Below, one piece after another: positions 44,295 through 53,829 of a stretch of DNA of 56,395 bases (positions are counted from its first letter, which is position 1; every line of letters begins with the position of its first letter). A model generated the notes under the pieces. The model did no database searches. It was not told the origin of the DNA and saw only the letters and a program-made list of their open reading frames with translations. The position numbers and the translations under genes are program-made. Origin of the DNA: Phycisphaerales bacterium (GTDB lineage: Bacteria > Planctomycetota > Phycisphaerae > UBA1845). The DNA lies in contig QZJT01000145.1 in NCBI GenBank assembly GCA_003597935.1, positions 1 to 56,395 on the forward strand. Direction: 5' to 3'.

Positions 44295-44987
44295 ATGACC
44301 GAACTGATGCTCACACGTGATCAGGTGCGCCTCGTCGACCGGCTGGCGGTCGAGCGATTCGGCTTAACCGGCCTGGTGCTGATGGAGAACGCCGGGCGCA
44401 GCGCGGCCGAGATCATCCGCCGCTGTTTTCCGCGGTGCTCCGCTGCGCGGATCGTGTGCGGCAGCGGCAACAACGGCGGCGACGGCTGCGTCATCGCCCG
44501 GCACCTGCACAACGCGGGGTGGCAGGTCGAGGTCCTGGCCGCCGGCCGGCGCGACCGGTTCTCACATGACGCGGCCGTCAACCTCGGCATCGTGGAGGCG
44601 ATAAGGCTGCCCCGCCTGTGTACGGCGGAGGTGGAAGCGCAGATCGAGTGGGTGCGACGCCGAACGTCGGACGAAGCCGTGCTGGTGGACGCGCTGTTGG
44701 GCACGGGGTTCAGCGGCCAGGTGCGGGCGGACGCCGCCGCGCTGATCGACGCGCTCAATCGGGCTCCGCGGGCGGCCGTCGTCGCGGTCGACGTACCGTC
44801 CGGACTGGACTGCCAGACCGGCCAGCCGTCCAACGCGACGGTCCGTGCCGACCTGACGATCACCTTCGTGGCCAACAAATCGGGACTATTGGAAGCGTCG
44901 GCCGCGCCCTTCGTGGGTAGAATCGAGGTGGCGGACATCGGCGTCCCGCGGCAGCTCATCGCGGACGTGGCGGCAGGTCGGGGTTGA
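44295..44987 (+). CDS. nnrE: NAD(P)H-hydrate epimerase (YjeF N-terminal domain)
   Basis: 230 residues from ATG 44295 with GGGAG upstream. Repairs damaged NAD(P)H by epimerising the R-hydrate so that the S-hydrate dehydratase can act. Motifs: GLVLMENAGRSAAEI, CGSGNNGGDGCVIARHL, VDALLGTGFSGQVR and VDVPSGLDCQTG, all YjeF-N type. No dehydratase domain is fused. The following gene starts just beyond its stop, possibly with its own promoter. Confidence 0.93.
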   Translation: MTELMLTRDQVRLVDRLAVERFGLTGLVLMENAGRSAAEIIRRCFPRCSAARIVCGSGNNGGDGCVIARHLHNAGWQVEVLAAGRRDRFSHDAAVNLGIVEAIRLPRLCTAEVEAQIEWVRRRTSDEAVLVDALLGTGFSGQVRADAAALIDALNRAPRAAVVAVDVPSGLDCQTGQPSNATVRADLTITFVANKSGLLEASAAPFVGRIEVADIGVPRQLIADVAAGRG

Positions 44988-45011
44988 CATTCGTTCGTTT
45001 CCTGTTAGGCT
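44984..45011 (+). promoter_or_regulatory. Possible sigma-70-type promoter for the DUF1570 gene
   Basis: TTGACA (44984-44989), an exact -35 consensus, overlaps the stop codon of the epimerase gene. A 16-bp spacer separates it from TAGGCT (45006-45011), a weak -10 with T1, A2 and T6 kept. Transcription would start near the ATG at 45020, giving a leaderless mRNA. Confidence 0.4.
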
Positions 45012-45019
45012 ATCTCGAT

Positions 45020-46222
45020 ATGGGCGCGACCAGCCGAACTCTTTTGGACCAACCTCTCTCGAGGCGGGCACGGGTGCGCCTCCTGCTGGTCGCAGGGTTG
45101 ATCCTCGTTTCGCCGGGGCGCCCGCAGGCTCGGGGTGGTGGAGAGGGTCCGCAGTCGGCGCAACCTGCGCCGGTTGAACCGTCGCCGGTGCGTACGACCG
45201 ATGACCTGCTGAAGCTGGCCGGCGACGGGTTCCGCGTGCGCGAGACGGGCCATTTCGCCATCGCGTACGACTGCGCGTATGAGCACCTGCGTCCGCTGAC
45301 CGGCCGCGCCGAGGCCACCTATCAGGCCATCGTCCGCATGTGCGAGAGCACCGGGGTCCGGACGCACGCCCGGGCCGAGCGGCTCCCCGTGCTTTTTTTC
45401 GACTCCTACGAGGCGTTTCACACGCGGACCGCGGCCCTGCAGCCCAACGCGGCCGCGCTCGCCGGCTTCTACAACACGCAATCGAACGTCGCGTTCTTCT
45501 TCAACACGCTTTCCCGCCCGGACGTGATCGACTTCGACCGCCAGCTCGCCGAGTATCAGCGGCAGGTGCTCGAACTGCGGCAGCGGGGGCGGTCCGCGGC
45601 GGCAGAGCAGGCCGCCCTGCAGCGGCAGCTCACCGCGTGGCGCATCCAGCGGGACGCCTTCGTCGAACGCATCAATCGGATGGTGATTCAGCACGAAGTC
45701 GCGCATCAGGTGCTGTATCACCTCGGGGTCCACGCCCGTGAGGCGGTCAACCCCGGCTGGCTGGTCGAGGGGCTGGCGTGCCAGTTCGAGGTGCCGCAGA
45801 AAGCCGCGCACGGCGGGCTGGGGGCCGTCAACGACATCCGCCTGACGGAGTTTCGCAGCGCCTTCGACCTGGCAGAGGGCGATGCGCCGCCGCCGGCCGG
45901 CGCGCGACGGGCGGCGTTCGAGTCGGGGCGGTTCCTGCCGCTTCGTGAGTTGATCGCGGACGCGCAGGCACTGTCCGCCGCCCGAGGCGGCACCCACCTG
46001 AGCTTCCGGTATGCCCAGGCGTGGAGCCTGGTGCTCTTCCTGCACCGGACCCGGCGCGAAGCGTTCGCCATCTACGTCAACGCCGTAGCCGGCCGGGCGG
46101 CCGGGTTTCAGAGCGATGCCGCCACGGAACTCTCCGGGTTCGAGAAGGCGTTCGGTCCGGTCGATGGTGCGTTTGAATCCGCCTGGCTGGACTTCGTCTT
46201 CGAGGAAATGACGCGCCAATAG
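45020..46222 (+). CDS. Secreted DUF1570-type protein with HExxH-like motif
   Basis: 400 residues from ATG 45020. A signal peptide (RVRLLLVAGLILVSPGRPQA) precedes a domain like those of planctomycete DUF1570 proteins: FAIAYDCAYEHL, LPVLFFDSYEAFH, GFYNTQSNVAFFFNT, then HEVAHQVLYHLG and NPGWLVEGLACQFE. HEVAH with a downstream Glu is the zinc-metallopeptidase (gluzincin-like) signature, so peptidase activity is plausible but unproven. No obvious ribosome site, matching the idea of a leaderless transcript. An in-frame TTG at 44984 is an alternative start but overlaps the -35. Confidence 0.82.
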   Translation: MGATSRTLLDQPLSRRARVRLLLVAGLILVSPGRPQARGGGEGPQSAQPAPVEPSPVRTTDDLLKLAGDGFRVRETGHFAIAYDCAYEHLRPLTGRAEATYQAIVRMCESTGVRTHARAERLPVLFFDSYEAFHTRTAALQPNAAALAGFYNTQSNVAFFFNTLSRPDVIDFDRQLAEYQRQVLELRQRGRSAAAEQAALQRQLTAWRIQRDAFVERINRMVIQHEVAHQVLYHLGVHAREAVNPGWLVEGLACQFEVPQKAAHGGLGAVNDIRLTEFRSAFDLAEGDAPPPAGARRAAFESGRFLPLRELIADAQALSAARGGTHLSFRYAQAWSLVLFLHRTRREAFAIYVNAVAGRAAGFQSDAATELSGFEKAFGPVDGAFESAWLDFVFEEMTRQ

Positions 46223-46680
46223 CAGGTTCGAGATGATGGAGCGTCAGGAGCGTGTTCGAAACAGCGTAGCGCCAATGGCGTAAGGGAGCCGGGCGGCGTA
46301 CCACCCGACTCCCTCACCGGTTCACTTCCTACCTCGGCCCAACAGCGTTCGACGCAGAATCCTGTCGCCACATTCACCGGCTGGAAGCCGGTGCCACACA
46401 TCCACAGGCTGGGAGTCGGTGCCACCCATCCACAGGCTGGGAGTCGGTGCCACAGCCCAGAGCCCCGTCTTTCAAGGCGGGCGGGGTCCGCCGGTTGAGG
46501 CTCGGCTCCCCGCCGCGTGGCGGTTCAGCCAGCTTATCGGCAGCCCACTCCGGCGGCATGACGTTCACGGCGGCGTAACCCACGCGGAGACAGTGGCAAC
46601 GATTCCCTGCCGGATCCCGGGGAGGTGCTGCTGTGCCGCGGGCGTGTTACGATGCACGAGAACCAAGGGAGCGCCCGGCG
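46223..46680. other. Intergenic region with repeats, no gene seen
   Basis: 458 bp containing the family B/C array at 46375-46486 (for example CACCGGCTGGAAGCCGGTGC, then two CACAGGCTGGGAGTCGGTGC units). The ribosome site of the next gene lies at its end. Confidence 0.6.
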
Positions 46681-48771
46681 ATGAAGAAGCTGACCTCACT
46701 GGCCCTGATCGTCGTTTCGATCACCACGCTGTCCGGCTGCGTTACCACGCCGATCCACACCGGCCGGCTCCTGCGGGACATGACCGACATGCCGAGGCTG
46801 ACGCGCGACCCGTCACCCGCGTACAAGACGGTGCAGTTCTCCTCGTTCGACCGGCGCAGCAGCCTGCCCGGCGGGCCGCAGTGGTTCGCCAACTCCGACG
46901 GGTTCGGCGGAGAGCCGATCCCGGGGTTCGAGGCGGTCGTCCGCGAGCCGGATGAGGACGGCGTCGGGGAGTACCTGATCTGCGACGTGTCCGGTCCGGG
47001 AGCGATCGTGCGCACCTGGACGGCCGCGATGGGCGGAACGATTCGCGTCTGGCTCGACGGCCGGCGAACGCCGCTCTACGAAGGACCGACCGCTGATTTT
47101 CTGTTTTCGCCCTATCACGCCATCGCCCAGTCCGCGGGGAACGCCGACGTGCCGGAGGGCCTTTTCCAACAGCATCAGGCGAGCTACAGCCCCATCCCGT
47201 TCGCCCGGCGCTGCCGCATCACCTGGACCGGCAAGCTCAAGGAAGTCCACTTCTACCAGATTCAGGTCCGCACGTACGAGCGCGGCGCGCCCGTGCGGAC
47301 GTTTCGACCGGACGATCTGAAGACGTATGCCCCGTTGCTGGACGAAACGCGCCGCACCCTCGACGCTCCCTCGAAGGCGTATCGGTACACCAGCCCCAAG
47401 GCGCCCCTGAAGATCGCGGCCGCCATCGATCCCGGCGCTGCGGCCCAGGTGCTCGCGCTCGACGGGCCGCGGGCGATCGAGCGGCTGACGCTGAAGCTGG
47501 ACGCGGCCGATCCGGATCTGGCCCTGCGGCAAACGGTGCTGCACGTCTACTTCGACGGGGCGCCGTGGGCGCAGGTCGAGGCGCCGGTGGGAGACTTCTT
47601 CGGCGCTGCGCCGGGCGTCAACCCGTTCGATGCGTTGCCGTTCACGGTCGAGCCGGACGGCACGATGACCTGCCGCTACGTGATGCCGTTTGAGTCGTCG
47701 GCGCGCATCGTGCTGGACAATCGCGGTGACCAACCCGTGAGGGTGACGGGTTCGGCACTTCCGATGGACTACGCCTGGAACGACCGGTCGATGCACTTCC
47801 GCGCCCGCTGGCGGGTGGACCACGGCGTGACCGGCTCGGGCGCCGCCCCGCAGGACGTGCCGTTCGTAGTCGCCGGCGGGACGGGGCGATACGTGGGCAC
47901 GGCGCTGATGCTGCTGAACCCGATCGATGTTCCCACCCCCTGGGGCGGCTGGTGGGGCGAGGGCGATGAGAAGATCTTTGTCGACGGCGACCGGACGCCG
48001 TCGACCTTCGGCACCGGGTCCGAGGACTACTTCGACTACGCCTGGTCGGCCCCGGACATCTTCAGTCACGCCTACTGCGGCCAGCCGCGCAACGACGGAC
48101 CGGGCAACCGCGGCTTCGTCACCAACCACCGCTGGCACGTGCTCGACGACCTGCCCTTCCGCAGCCACTTCGCGTTCTACCTGGAACTTTTCCCGCACGA
48201 CCGCGTGCCGGGCATGTCCTACGCCCGCATCGGCTATTACTACGCCCGTCCGGGATGCCACGACGACCACGTGGTTGTCACGGACGAAGACCTGCGCCCA
48301 CTGCAACTGCCCGAGTGGCAGCCGCGGGCGGCGTTCGCGTTGCAGGGCGCGGCGATCCACGCGGCCGAGGATCTGGCTCAGCCGGGGCCGCGAACGAGCC
48401 TGGTCGAGGGCCGCCTCTGGGCCGGCGGCGCCCTGTTCGCGTGGCGCCCGGCCGGGGAGGGCGATGCCCTGCAACTGCGGTTCTCCGTCCCGCAGGCCGG
48501 TACATACGAACTCCACCTCGGTCTTGCACTTACGCCCGAGGCGGGACGCATTTCATTACACGTGGATCGGAAGGCGGCGCCCATCCCCGGCGCCGGCGAC
48601 GTGCTCGACCTGTACGTGCCACACCGCACGATGGAACGCCAGTTCTCCACCGAGGCCGTAACGCTGACCGCGGGCGAGCACACGTTGACCATCGTCTTCA
48701 AGGGTGCATCGGCGGAGGTATTGCAACCCGTCATCGGCGTGGACTACGTGGCGGTCAAAGCCCGCGAATGA
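46681..48771 (+). CDS. GH172 (DUF2961) lipoprotein
   Basis: 696 residues from ATG 46681. Lipoprotein signal (SLALIVVSITTLSGC, lipobox Cys about residue 20). The GH172 core starts SSFDRRSSLPGGPQWFANSD and includes GEGDEKIFVDGD with FGTGSEDYFDYAWS; the Glu of GEGD and the Glu of SED are 21 residues apart, as in characterised GH172 enzymes by my recollection. The last 130 residues look like a separate beta-sandwich (LQLRFSVPQAGTYELHLGLA). Likely an exported glycosidase acting on fructose- or arabinose-type linkages; substrate uncertain. Converges on a second GH172 gene. Confidence 0.88.
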   Translation: MKKLTSLALIVVSITTLSGCVTTPIHTGRLLRDMTDMPRLTRDPSPAYKTVQFSSFDRRSSLPGGPQWFANSDGFGGEPIPGFEAVVREPDEDGVGEYLICDVSGPGAIVRTWTAAMGGTIRVWLDGRRTPLYEGPTADFLFSPYHAIAQSAGNADVPEGLFQQHQASYSPIPFARRCRITWTGKLKEVHFYQIQVRTYERGAPVRTFRPDDLKTYAPLLDETRRTLDAPSKAYRYTSPKAPLKIAAAIDPGAAAQVLALDGPRAIERLTLKLDAADPDLALRQTVLHVYFDGAPWAQVEAPVGDFFGAAPGVNPFDALPFTVEPDGTMTCRYVMPFESSARIVLDNRGDQPVRVTGSALPMDYAWNDRSMHFRARWRVDHGVTGSGAAPQDVPFVVAGGTGRYVGTALMLLNPIDVPTPWGGWWGEGDEKIFVDGDRTPSTFGTGSEDYFDYAWSAPDIFSHAYCGQPRNDGPGNRGFVTNHRWHVLDDLPFRSHFAFYLELFPHDRVPGMSYARIGYYYARPGCHDDHVVVTDEDLRPLQLPEWQPRAAFALQGAAIHAAEDLAQPGPRTSLVEGRLWAGGALFAWRPAGEGDALQLRFSVPQAGTYELHLGLALTPEAGRISLHVDRKAAPIPGAGDVLDLYVPHRTMERQFSTEAVTLTAGEHTLTIVFKGASAEVLQPVIGVDYVAVKARE

Positions 48772-48815
48772 TGCGGGCAGTGGCTCACGCAGAGGCGCAA
48801 AGGCGCGAGCTTCTT

Positions 48816-50588
48816 CTACCTGTGCAGCACCGGGTTCTCGCGCCAATCCTTGCCCTTCTCGTGCCCCCACGTTTCCACCCGCGGCCGGCGCTCGCGCAGG
48901 CGGACGGACTCAATGCCCAGGTAGTATCCTCCCGACTGCGGGTCCTTCCCCACGCACTCCAGCCGCAGCCTGTACTCACCCGGGTCGGGCCAGAAGTCCA
49001 GCAGGTGATACTCCCAGTTGTCGATGTCCGCTCTGTAGAAGTCCATGACGCCGCCGATCTTTACGCCGTTCAGTGCCGCCTGGTACCTGCCGAAGTCGTA
49101 GCTGCGCGTCATGTTCAAGAGCAGTCGCACCGGCGCCTTTTTGCCCACGGTGAACGGAATTTCGATCCACGCGCCGTCGGTACTTGCGGGTCTGTACAGA
49201 ATCTGGCCCTTCTCGTACTGGAGCAGTTGCTGGACTTCGGCGGCGCCGTCACCGTGATACTCGTCTCCCGCAAAGTCGGCCGCGTAGAAGACCTTGTCCA
49301 GGTTCGGCAGCTTCCGCGCCGCCGCGTCCGGCGCCCGGGCGGTGAAGGTGGGCTCGCCCTGTTGATACCAGAATGCGACGCTCGAGTAGTCGTCCTCGCG
49401 CTCGTTCCAACTGATCGACTGGTAGTCGGCGTTCTCATCCGGCGGGATCCAGCCGTAGTGCTCGATGGTGACCTTGATGCCCCGGTTGAACACAATCGGA
49501 TCGTGAATATGCCAGCGATAAGCGCTGGTGTGGCCGCCGACGATGCCCCACTGATCGAAATAGGGCGTGCCGAAAAAAGGCGTGCTCGTGGTCTTCAGTC
49601 CCCACGCGGACAGGAAGTAATCCTCCGTGCCGGTGCCCCAGATCGACGCTTTTTTCTCCCCGTCGATGTAGATCTTCTCATCGCCCTCGCCGAACCATGA
49701 TGGGCTGCGCGTGCGCACGCTGAGCACCGTTCCAACATAGTGCCCCTTTCCCTCCGTCTCCAGGATCAGATAGTCCCGGCCGCTGGCGGTCGGGTACTCC
49801 TGGCGGTACTGGGCGTAAAAATAGGGCGTGTCCTCGGGCAGGGAATCCTTCTTGATCCAGTCGATGTTATAATAGAGCAGGCTGACGGGCTTTTCGCTCT
49901 GGTTGACCACTTCGATCCGAATGGACCTGCGGAACGGCATCCGCCAGAAACAGTTGTATGAATCGGCGTCTTCCACCACGACCGGCACGCTGATGACCTC
50001 GCGGCGCCGGCCGAAAGCGTTGGCGAAGAAATCGCCCACCGGGGCTTCCACGCCGGGGCGCTGGCGGCCGTCGAAGAAGATGCGCAGGAGCATCTCCTGA
50101 TGGTTGGCGGAGCCGTGCTTCGCCCATCCCTGCGGCTCCGGCCCCAGGAACGTCATCCAGATGTGTGTGACGACGCCGGGACCGCTCTCTTCCATGAGAA
50201 TCTTCGTCTCGCCCGGCTCGACGTTCTTGTTGTCCCAGTTGCTGTTGGGGTCGAGGTCGCCGTGGGGGTCATACTTGCCGTCGGGGCCGATGCGATGAGA
50301 AGACGTAGCCCTCATGCTGCGGCCCTCCTGCGGCCGGGCGAGGTCCTGCAGGTCGCCGGCCAAAAGCGCCGGCGCGAGCGCGGCGAACAGAATGATCGCC
50401 GCCGACCCGCCGCGCGCAGTCGCGCCCGCACAGCGAGCCGCACGCTTCAGCCCGCGCGGACGCTTCGTCGGGAAGATGGCAAGGAATCGCGCAGCGCGAC
50501 AGCGACCCATCGACGCGCATCGGCGCCCTCGCGCGGGGTCGTCATCGGCTCGCTCTGAATAGGCCCGATGAGGTGATTCATCCGTCAT
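48816..50588 (-). CDS. Second GH172 (DUF2961) protein, secreted
   Basis: 590 residues from ATG 50588 with AGGGA upstream. The N-terminus is odd: about 50 polar residues, including a family A repeat (50433-50460) read as RPRGLKRAARC, precede the hydrophobic signal segment AAIILFAALAPALLAGD. Either the repeat was inserted into the leader or the start is later. The GH172 core shows MRATSSHRIG, GEGDEKIYIDGE and WGTGTEDYFLSAWG with the Glu pair 21 apart. A C-terminal beta-sandwich follows (VRLLLNMTRSYDFGRYQAAL). Same glycosidase family as the convergent gene but clearly a different subfamily. Confidence 0.87.
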   Translation of the reverse strand: MTDESPHRAYSERADDDPARGRRCASMGRCRAARFLAIFPTKRPRGLKRAARCAGATARGGSAAIILFAALAPALLAGDLQDLARPQEGRSMRATSSHRIGPDGKYDPHGDLDPNSNWDNKNVEPGETKILMEESGPGVVTHIWMTFLGPEPQGWAKHGSANHQEMLLRIFFDGRQRPGVEAPVGDFFANAFGRRREVISVPVVVEDADSYNCFWRMPFRRSIRIEVVNQSEKPVSLLYYNIDWIKKDSLPEDTPYFYAQYRQEYPTASGRDYLILETEGKGHYVGTVLSVRTRSPSWFGEGDEKIYIDGEKKASIWGTGTEDYFLSAWGLKTTSTPFFGTPYFDQWGIVGGHTSAYRWHIHDPIVFNRGIKVTIEHYGWIPPDENADYQSISWNEREDDYSSVAFWYQQGEPTFTARAPDAAARKLPNLDKVFYAADFAGDEYHGDGAAEVQQLLQYEKGQILYRPASTDGAWIEIPFTVGKKAPVRLLLNMTRSYDFGRYQAALNGVKIGGVMDFYRADIDNWEYHLLDFWPDPGEYRLRLECVGKDPQSGGYYLGIESVRLRERRPRVETWGHEKGKDWRENPVLHR

Positions 50589-50751
50589 GTGATGTTCCCT
50601 TTTTCTACGAATGGCGCGCTCGAAACGCGCCGCTCCATTGCGTGTGGTCCGACCGTCGGCGCGCCGGACCGGTCGGCAACTGGTCGTTGTCGTCTGAAAC
50701 GGCACACGACCGGGCGTCCCGTGGGAGTAGTCGCTCCGCAGGTGAACAGCA

Positions 50752-53700
50752 CTACCGCGTTGTCCGCAATGCGGCCGGCCGGCCGGACACTATGACCTTT
50801 TCGACATTGATCCGCCCATGTCTGACTTCCACGAACGGTTGGCCCCGATCGAGACCCACGGTCCCGAAACCGGTCGCCGTGGCCAGGAAGCTGCGGAAGC
50901 TGTCGCCGACGCGCGAGTCGATGTACAGCGTCTGCTCGACGGCGTCATATCGTGCGCCGGTCGGACCCTGGAGCAGGGCATAGCTCGACAGCGCCCTGGC
51001 ATACCAGTGGCCGCACTCATACTCGTCGAACGGGTTGCGGACGCGGCCATCGTATCGGTCGCGGCAGAGGCGAACGATCTCCAGCCCTTCGTCCACCAGG
51101 CCCGCGATCATCATGTGCGAGGCCGCCTGGTACTCGATCCCCGTCCAGACTTCGTCGCTGTAGACGAAGGGCAGCGCCGGCGCTCCGCCACGAGGCCAGG
51201 TACACAGCAACAGGCCGCCCTCGCGCCCGAGAGCGAAGCTCGGACGCTGGGGGTTTGCGTGGTCGGAGAGGTCGCGCCGAAGGTTGTAGCGGTAGATCGA
51301 TTGCAGATGGCTGCGAACTTTTTGCCCATCCACGATGTCCTGCTCCAGCCCGCACACGCGGGCCATCCAGAATCCCAGCACGCCATCGGACAGGCAGCCG
51401 GGGCCGTATTGATACTTCGGCCCCTCCTCGTTCAATGTAGCGACGATGTCACGATATCCAGCGCCGCTTCCCGAAGGGTCGAGCGGCCGGAACTTCGCGT
51501 CCAGCCCCTCCATCTGCACCTGCTGAAAGAAATACTCGCCGTTGTAGAGCTTCGTTTCCAGGTACTCGCGTCCCCGGTCGCGCAGCGCACGATAGGCTGA
51601 CACGTCCTCGTGCAGGAACGCGCCCATCTCGACCACCGCGGTCAGCGCGCCGAGATAGAAACTGGAGCAGTGACCGTTTGGTCCCCAGTATTCGATGTCG
51701 TAAGTATTGTGATGAGGCTCCTCGAGCACGCCGCGGCCGCGCGGGTCCCAGGTCCTGGTGCAGTAATCCAGGCTCTGCCGCACCCGCGGCCACAGGGTGC
51801 GGAGCCACTCGCCGTCGCCGCAGATGCGCCAGTCACGGTAGACCTTCATGATGCCGCCGAGCTGGCCGTCCGCCGCGGCGTGGAAGGCGTGCCCCGCCGG
51901 CCGGATAGGCAGGCAGGAGCGGAACGTCTGGTGGCCCCGCTCATCCTGGCTCTGCTGGAACTCGGTCTGCCGCAGCGAGCGTTCCAGGTCGGGGAAAAGG
52001 TGCGGCAACGCCTGAGCGTAGTTCCAGACGTGCGTGCAGGAGCCGGGACAGCAGCCTCCGTCGTCGCCGCAGCCCTCGAAGCACCACAGCCGTCCGTCGG
52101 TCTGCCGCAGCACCGTGGGCGATTTCAGGATGGTCAGATTGGCGGCGACTGCCTCCACCACTTCCGGCGGCAGGGTCGTGTCGTAGAACGTATCGCGGAA
52201 CAGCGCCGACTCGCGCCGCAGCCGTTCGTAGTTCTGCCGCCAGTACGCCGCCACCGCCTGGAGGCCGTCGAATCGCCCGGCGTACCACGGGACGTAGTGC
52301 TCGGACGCGGCGCACCGCAAGTCGGCGTCCGGCGTCGGGCAACAGGGGTTGGCATTCGGCGCCGGCGGCCCCTCGGCGATCCAGCCGCCATAATCTTTCG
52401 TCTCGAAGTCGTGGAGCACCGTGACTGTATCGCCCCACTCGCCTTGATGCTGCACCAGTTCCCCGGCGCTGGCCCACCGTCGGTTCGTCATCACGATCTG
52501 GTCGACGTTGACGTGTCCCCAGCCTCCCCTCTCGTCGTCGACGATGCGGATGCGAACGCGCCGGCCGGCGAACTCGACAACGTCCCAGGTCGTCCACTCC
52601 AGCGTTTCGACGTTTCGGCCCGTAGCCGAGCGCACCACGTCGTCGCCGGCGAGCAGTTGCACGCACGTCTTGTCCGGGTGGTTCCCGCCGCCGATCAGAA
52701 ACTGGATGTAGCGCCGTGTGACCTCGAACTCCGGCGACGTCAGCGTGCCGACCGCTTCGTCTCCATAAGGGTCGAAGGTGTTGACCAACCCCCGGCCGAG
52801 GAAACCGCTGACGGGCTGCTGGTCCGCAGTGGCGCCGGAAGAAGGTCCGCCGGCAAACGCCGGCCCGGCCGGGTCGCGCCCGTAGCGCAACGTCGTGCGC
52901 GGCACGTACCAGGCCATCATCAGTCGAACGGTGCGCTCCTGGCCGGGCCCCAGCGTCAGGGGCACGTACAGCGACGCGCCGGGGCAGCGCCCCTCCGCGG
53001 GCGGGTTGGCCGTCAGCCGTCCCTCCGACACGCTTCGCCACGCAAGCGTCACCGCGTCCCACCAACCGCCCCTGAACCAGCAGTGATCGACGACGACGCT
53101 TTCGTCATCGACGAAGATCGCCAGCCCGCCCTCGTACTCCGGGTGTGCTTCGGCCGGCGCCTGCGAGAGCACGAACCCACCGTCGATCGGCAGGATCGCA
53201 TCGCCGCTGCCGCCCGCGGCCATGAAGTTCTTCGCGTGATAGGAGAAGACGACCTCCAACGTCTCATGGCCGGTGTTCCTGAAATGGTATTCCAGCGCCC
53301 CCACCGGCAGGCTTGAATCGTCCGCGCGTCCCGGCAGGAAAGGGCTCCAGCCGGTCAGCGTCACTTCCAGCGGCACGTCCCTGTCGCGGAGCGAGACGGT
53401 CCCGAACGGGAACCGCGGCAGGAACGCGGCCTCGTCGAAGCGCGGCAGGCCGTAGGTCGTACCCGCCGCTCCGTTGCCGCTCCCGCGGCTGCCGAAGACC
53501 TTCCAGGCCGGCACCGGCCCCTCCAGCACTTTCGCGACGTTCGCGCCCGGGCGTCGGACGCACACCGCCGCAAAGGCGCAGGGTTCGTGGTAGAACTCCA
53601 TCCGGTTGCGCACGGAAACGTGCGAGATCGCGCCGGCGCCCTCCAGGCAGAACATGCCTGCCCCGATGCCGCCGATGGGGAATGCCACCCGGTTCAGGTT

Positions 53701-53829
53701 CTGGCCGGTGTAAGGACCGTTGTACGCGCGGCGGCCGGCCGAGTTACAGATTCCGGACGCGGACTCAGCGCTCGACCACCCGACCCAGACGACGACCGCG
53801 ACCGCCATGCGGGCAAGCCCGTGTTTCAC
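50752..53829 (-). CDS. GH116-type beta-glycosidase, secreted
   Basis: 1025 residues from GTG 53829, chosen because GGGGAGG lies upstream and a signal peptide follows (HGLARMAVAVVVWVGWSSAE). The N-terminal domain shows NRVAFPIGGIGAGMFCLEG, typical of GH116/GBA2-like enzymes. The (alpha/alpha)6 catalytic part contains Glu585 in LWCFEGCG, the probable nucleophile, and Asp711 in NTYDIEYWG, the probable acid/base, both by analogy with GBA2. A stretch of about 170 residues near 350-520 has lectin-like features (VQLLAGDDVVRSATGRNVET) and looks inserted between domains. Likely cleaves beta-glucosides or xylosides. Same strand as the adjacent GH172 gene. Confidence 0.9.
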   Translation of the reverse strand: MKHGLARMAVAVVVWVGWSSAESASGICNSAGRRAYNGPYTGQNLNRVAFPIGGIGAGMFCLEGAGAISHVSVRNRMEFYHEPCAFAAVCVRRPGANVAKVLEGPVPAWKVFGSRGSGNGAAGTTYGLPRFDEAAFLPRFPFGTVSLRDRDVPLEVTLTGWSPFLPGRADDSSLPVGALEYHFRNTGHETLEVVFSYHAKNFMAAGGSGDAILPIDGGFVLSQAPAEAHPEYEGGLAIFVDDESVVVDHCWFRGGWWDAVTLAWRSVSEGRLTANPPAEGRCPGASLYVPLTLGPGQERTVRLMMAWYVPRTTLRYGRDPAGPAFAGGPSSGATADQQPVSGFLGRGLVNTFDPYGDEAVGTLTSPEFEVTRRYIQFLIGGGNHPDKTCVQLLAGDDVVRSATGRNVETLEWTTWDVVEFAGRRVRIRIVDDERGGWGHVNVDQIVMTNRRWASAGELVQHQGEWGDTVTVLHDFETKDYGGWIAEGPPAPNANPCCPTPDADLRCAASEHYVPWYAGRFDGLQAVAAYWRQNYERLRRESALFRDTFYDTTLPPEVVEAVAANLTILKSPTVLRQTDGRLWCFEGCGDDGGCCPGSCTHVWNYAQALPHLFPDLERSLRQTEFQQSQDERGHQTFRSCLPIRPAGHAFHAAADGQLGGIMKVYRDWRICGDGEWLRTLWPRVRQSLDYCTRTWDPRGRGVLEEPHHNTYDIEYWGPNGHCSSFYLGALTAVVEMGAFLHEDVSAYRALRDRGREYLETKLYNGEYFFQQVQMEGLDAKFRPLDPSGSGAGYRDIVATLNEEGPKYQYGPGCLSDGVLGFWMARVCGLEQDIVDGQKVRSHLQSIYRYNLRRDLSDHANPQRPSFALGREGGLLLCTWPRGGAPALPFVYSDEVWTGIEYQAASHMMIAGLVDEGLEIVRLCRDRYDGRVRNPFDEYECGHWYARALSSYALLQGPTGARYDAVEQTLYIDSRVGDSFRSFLATATGFGTVGLDRGQPFVEVRHGRINVEKVIVSGRPAALRTTR

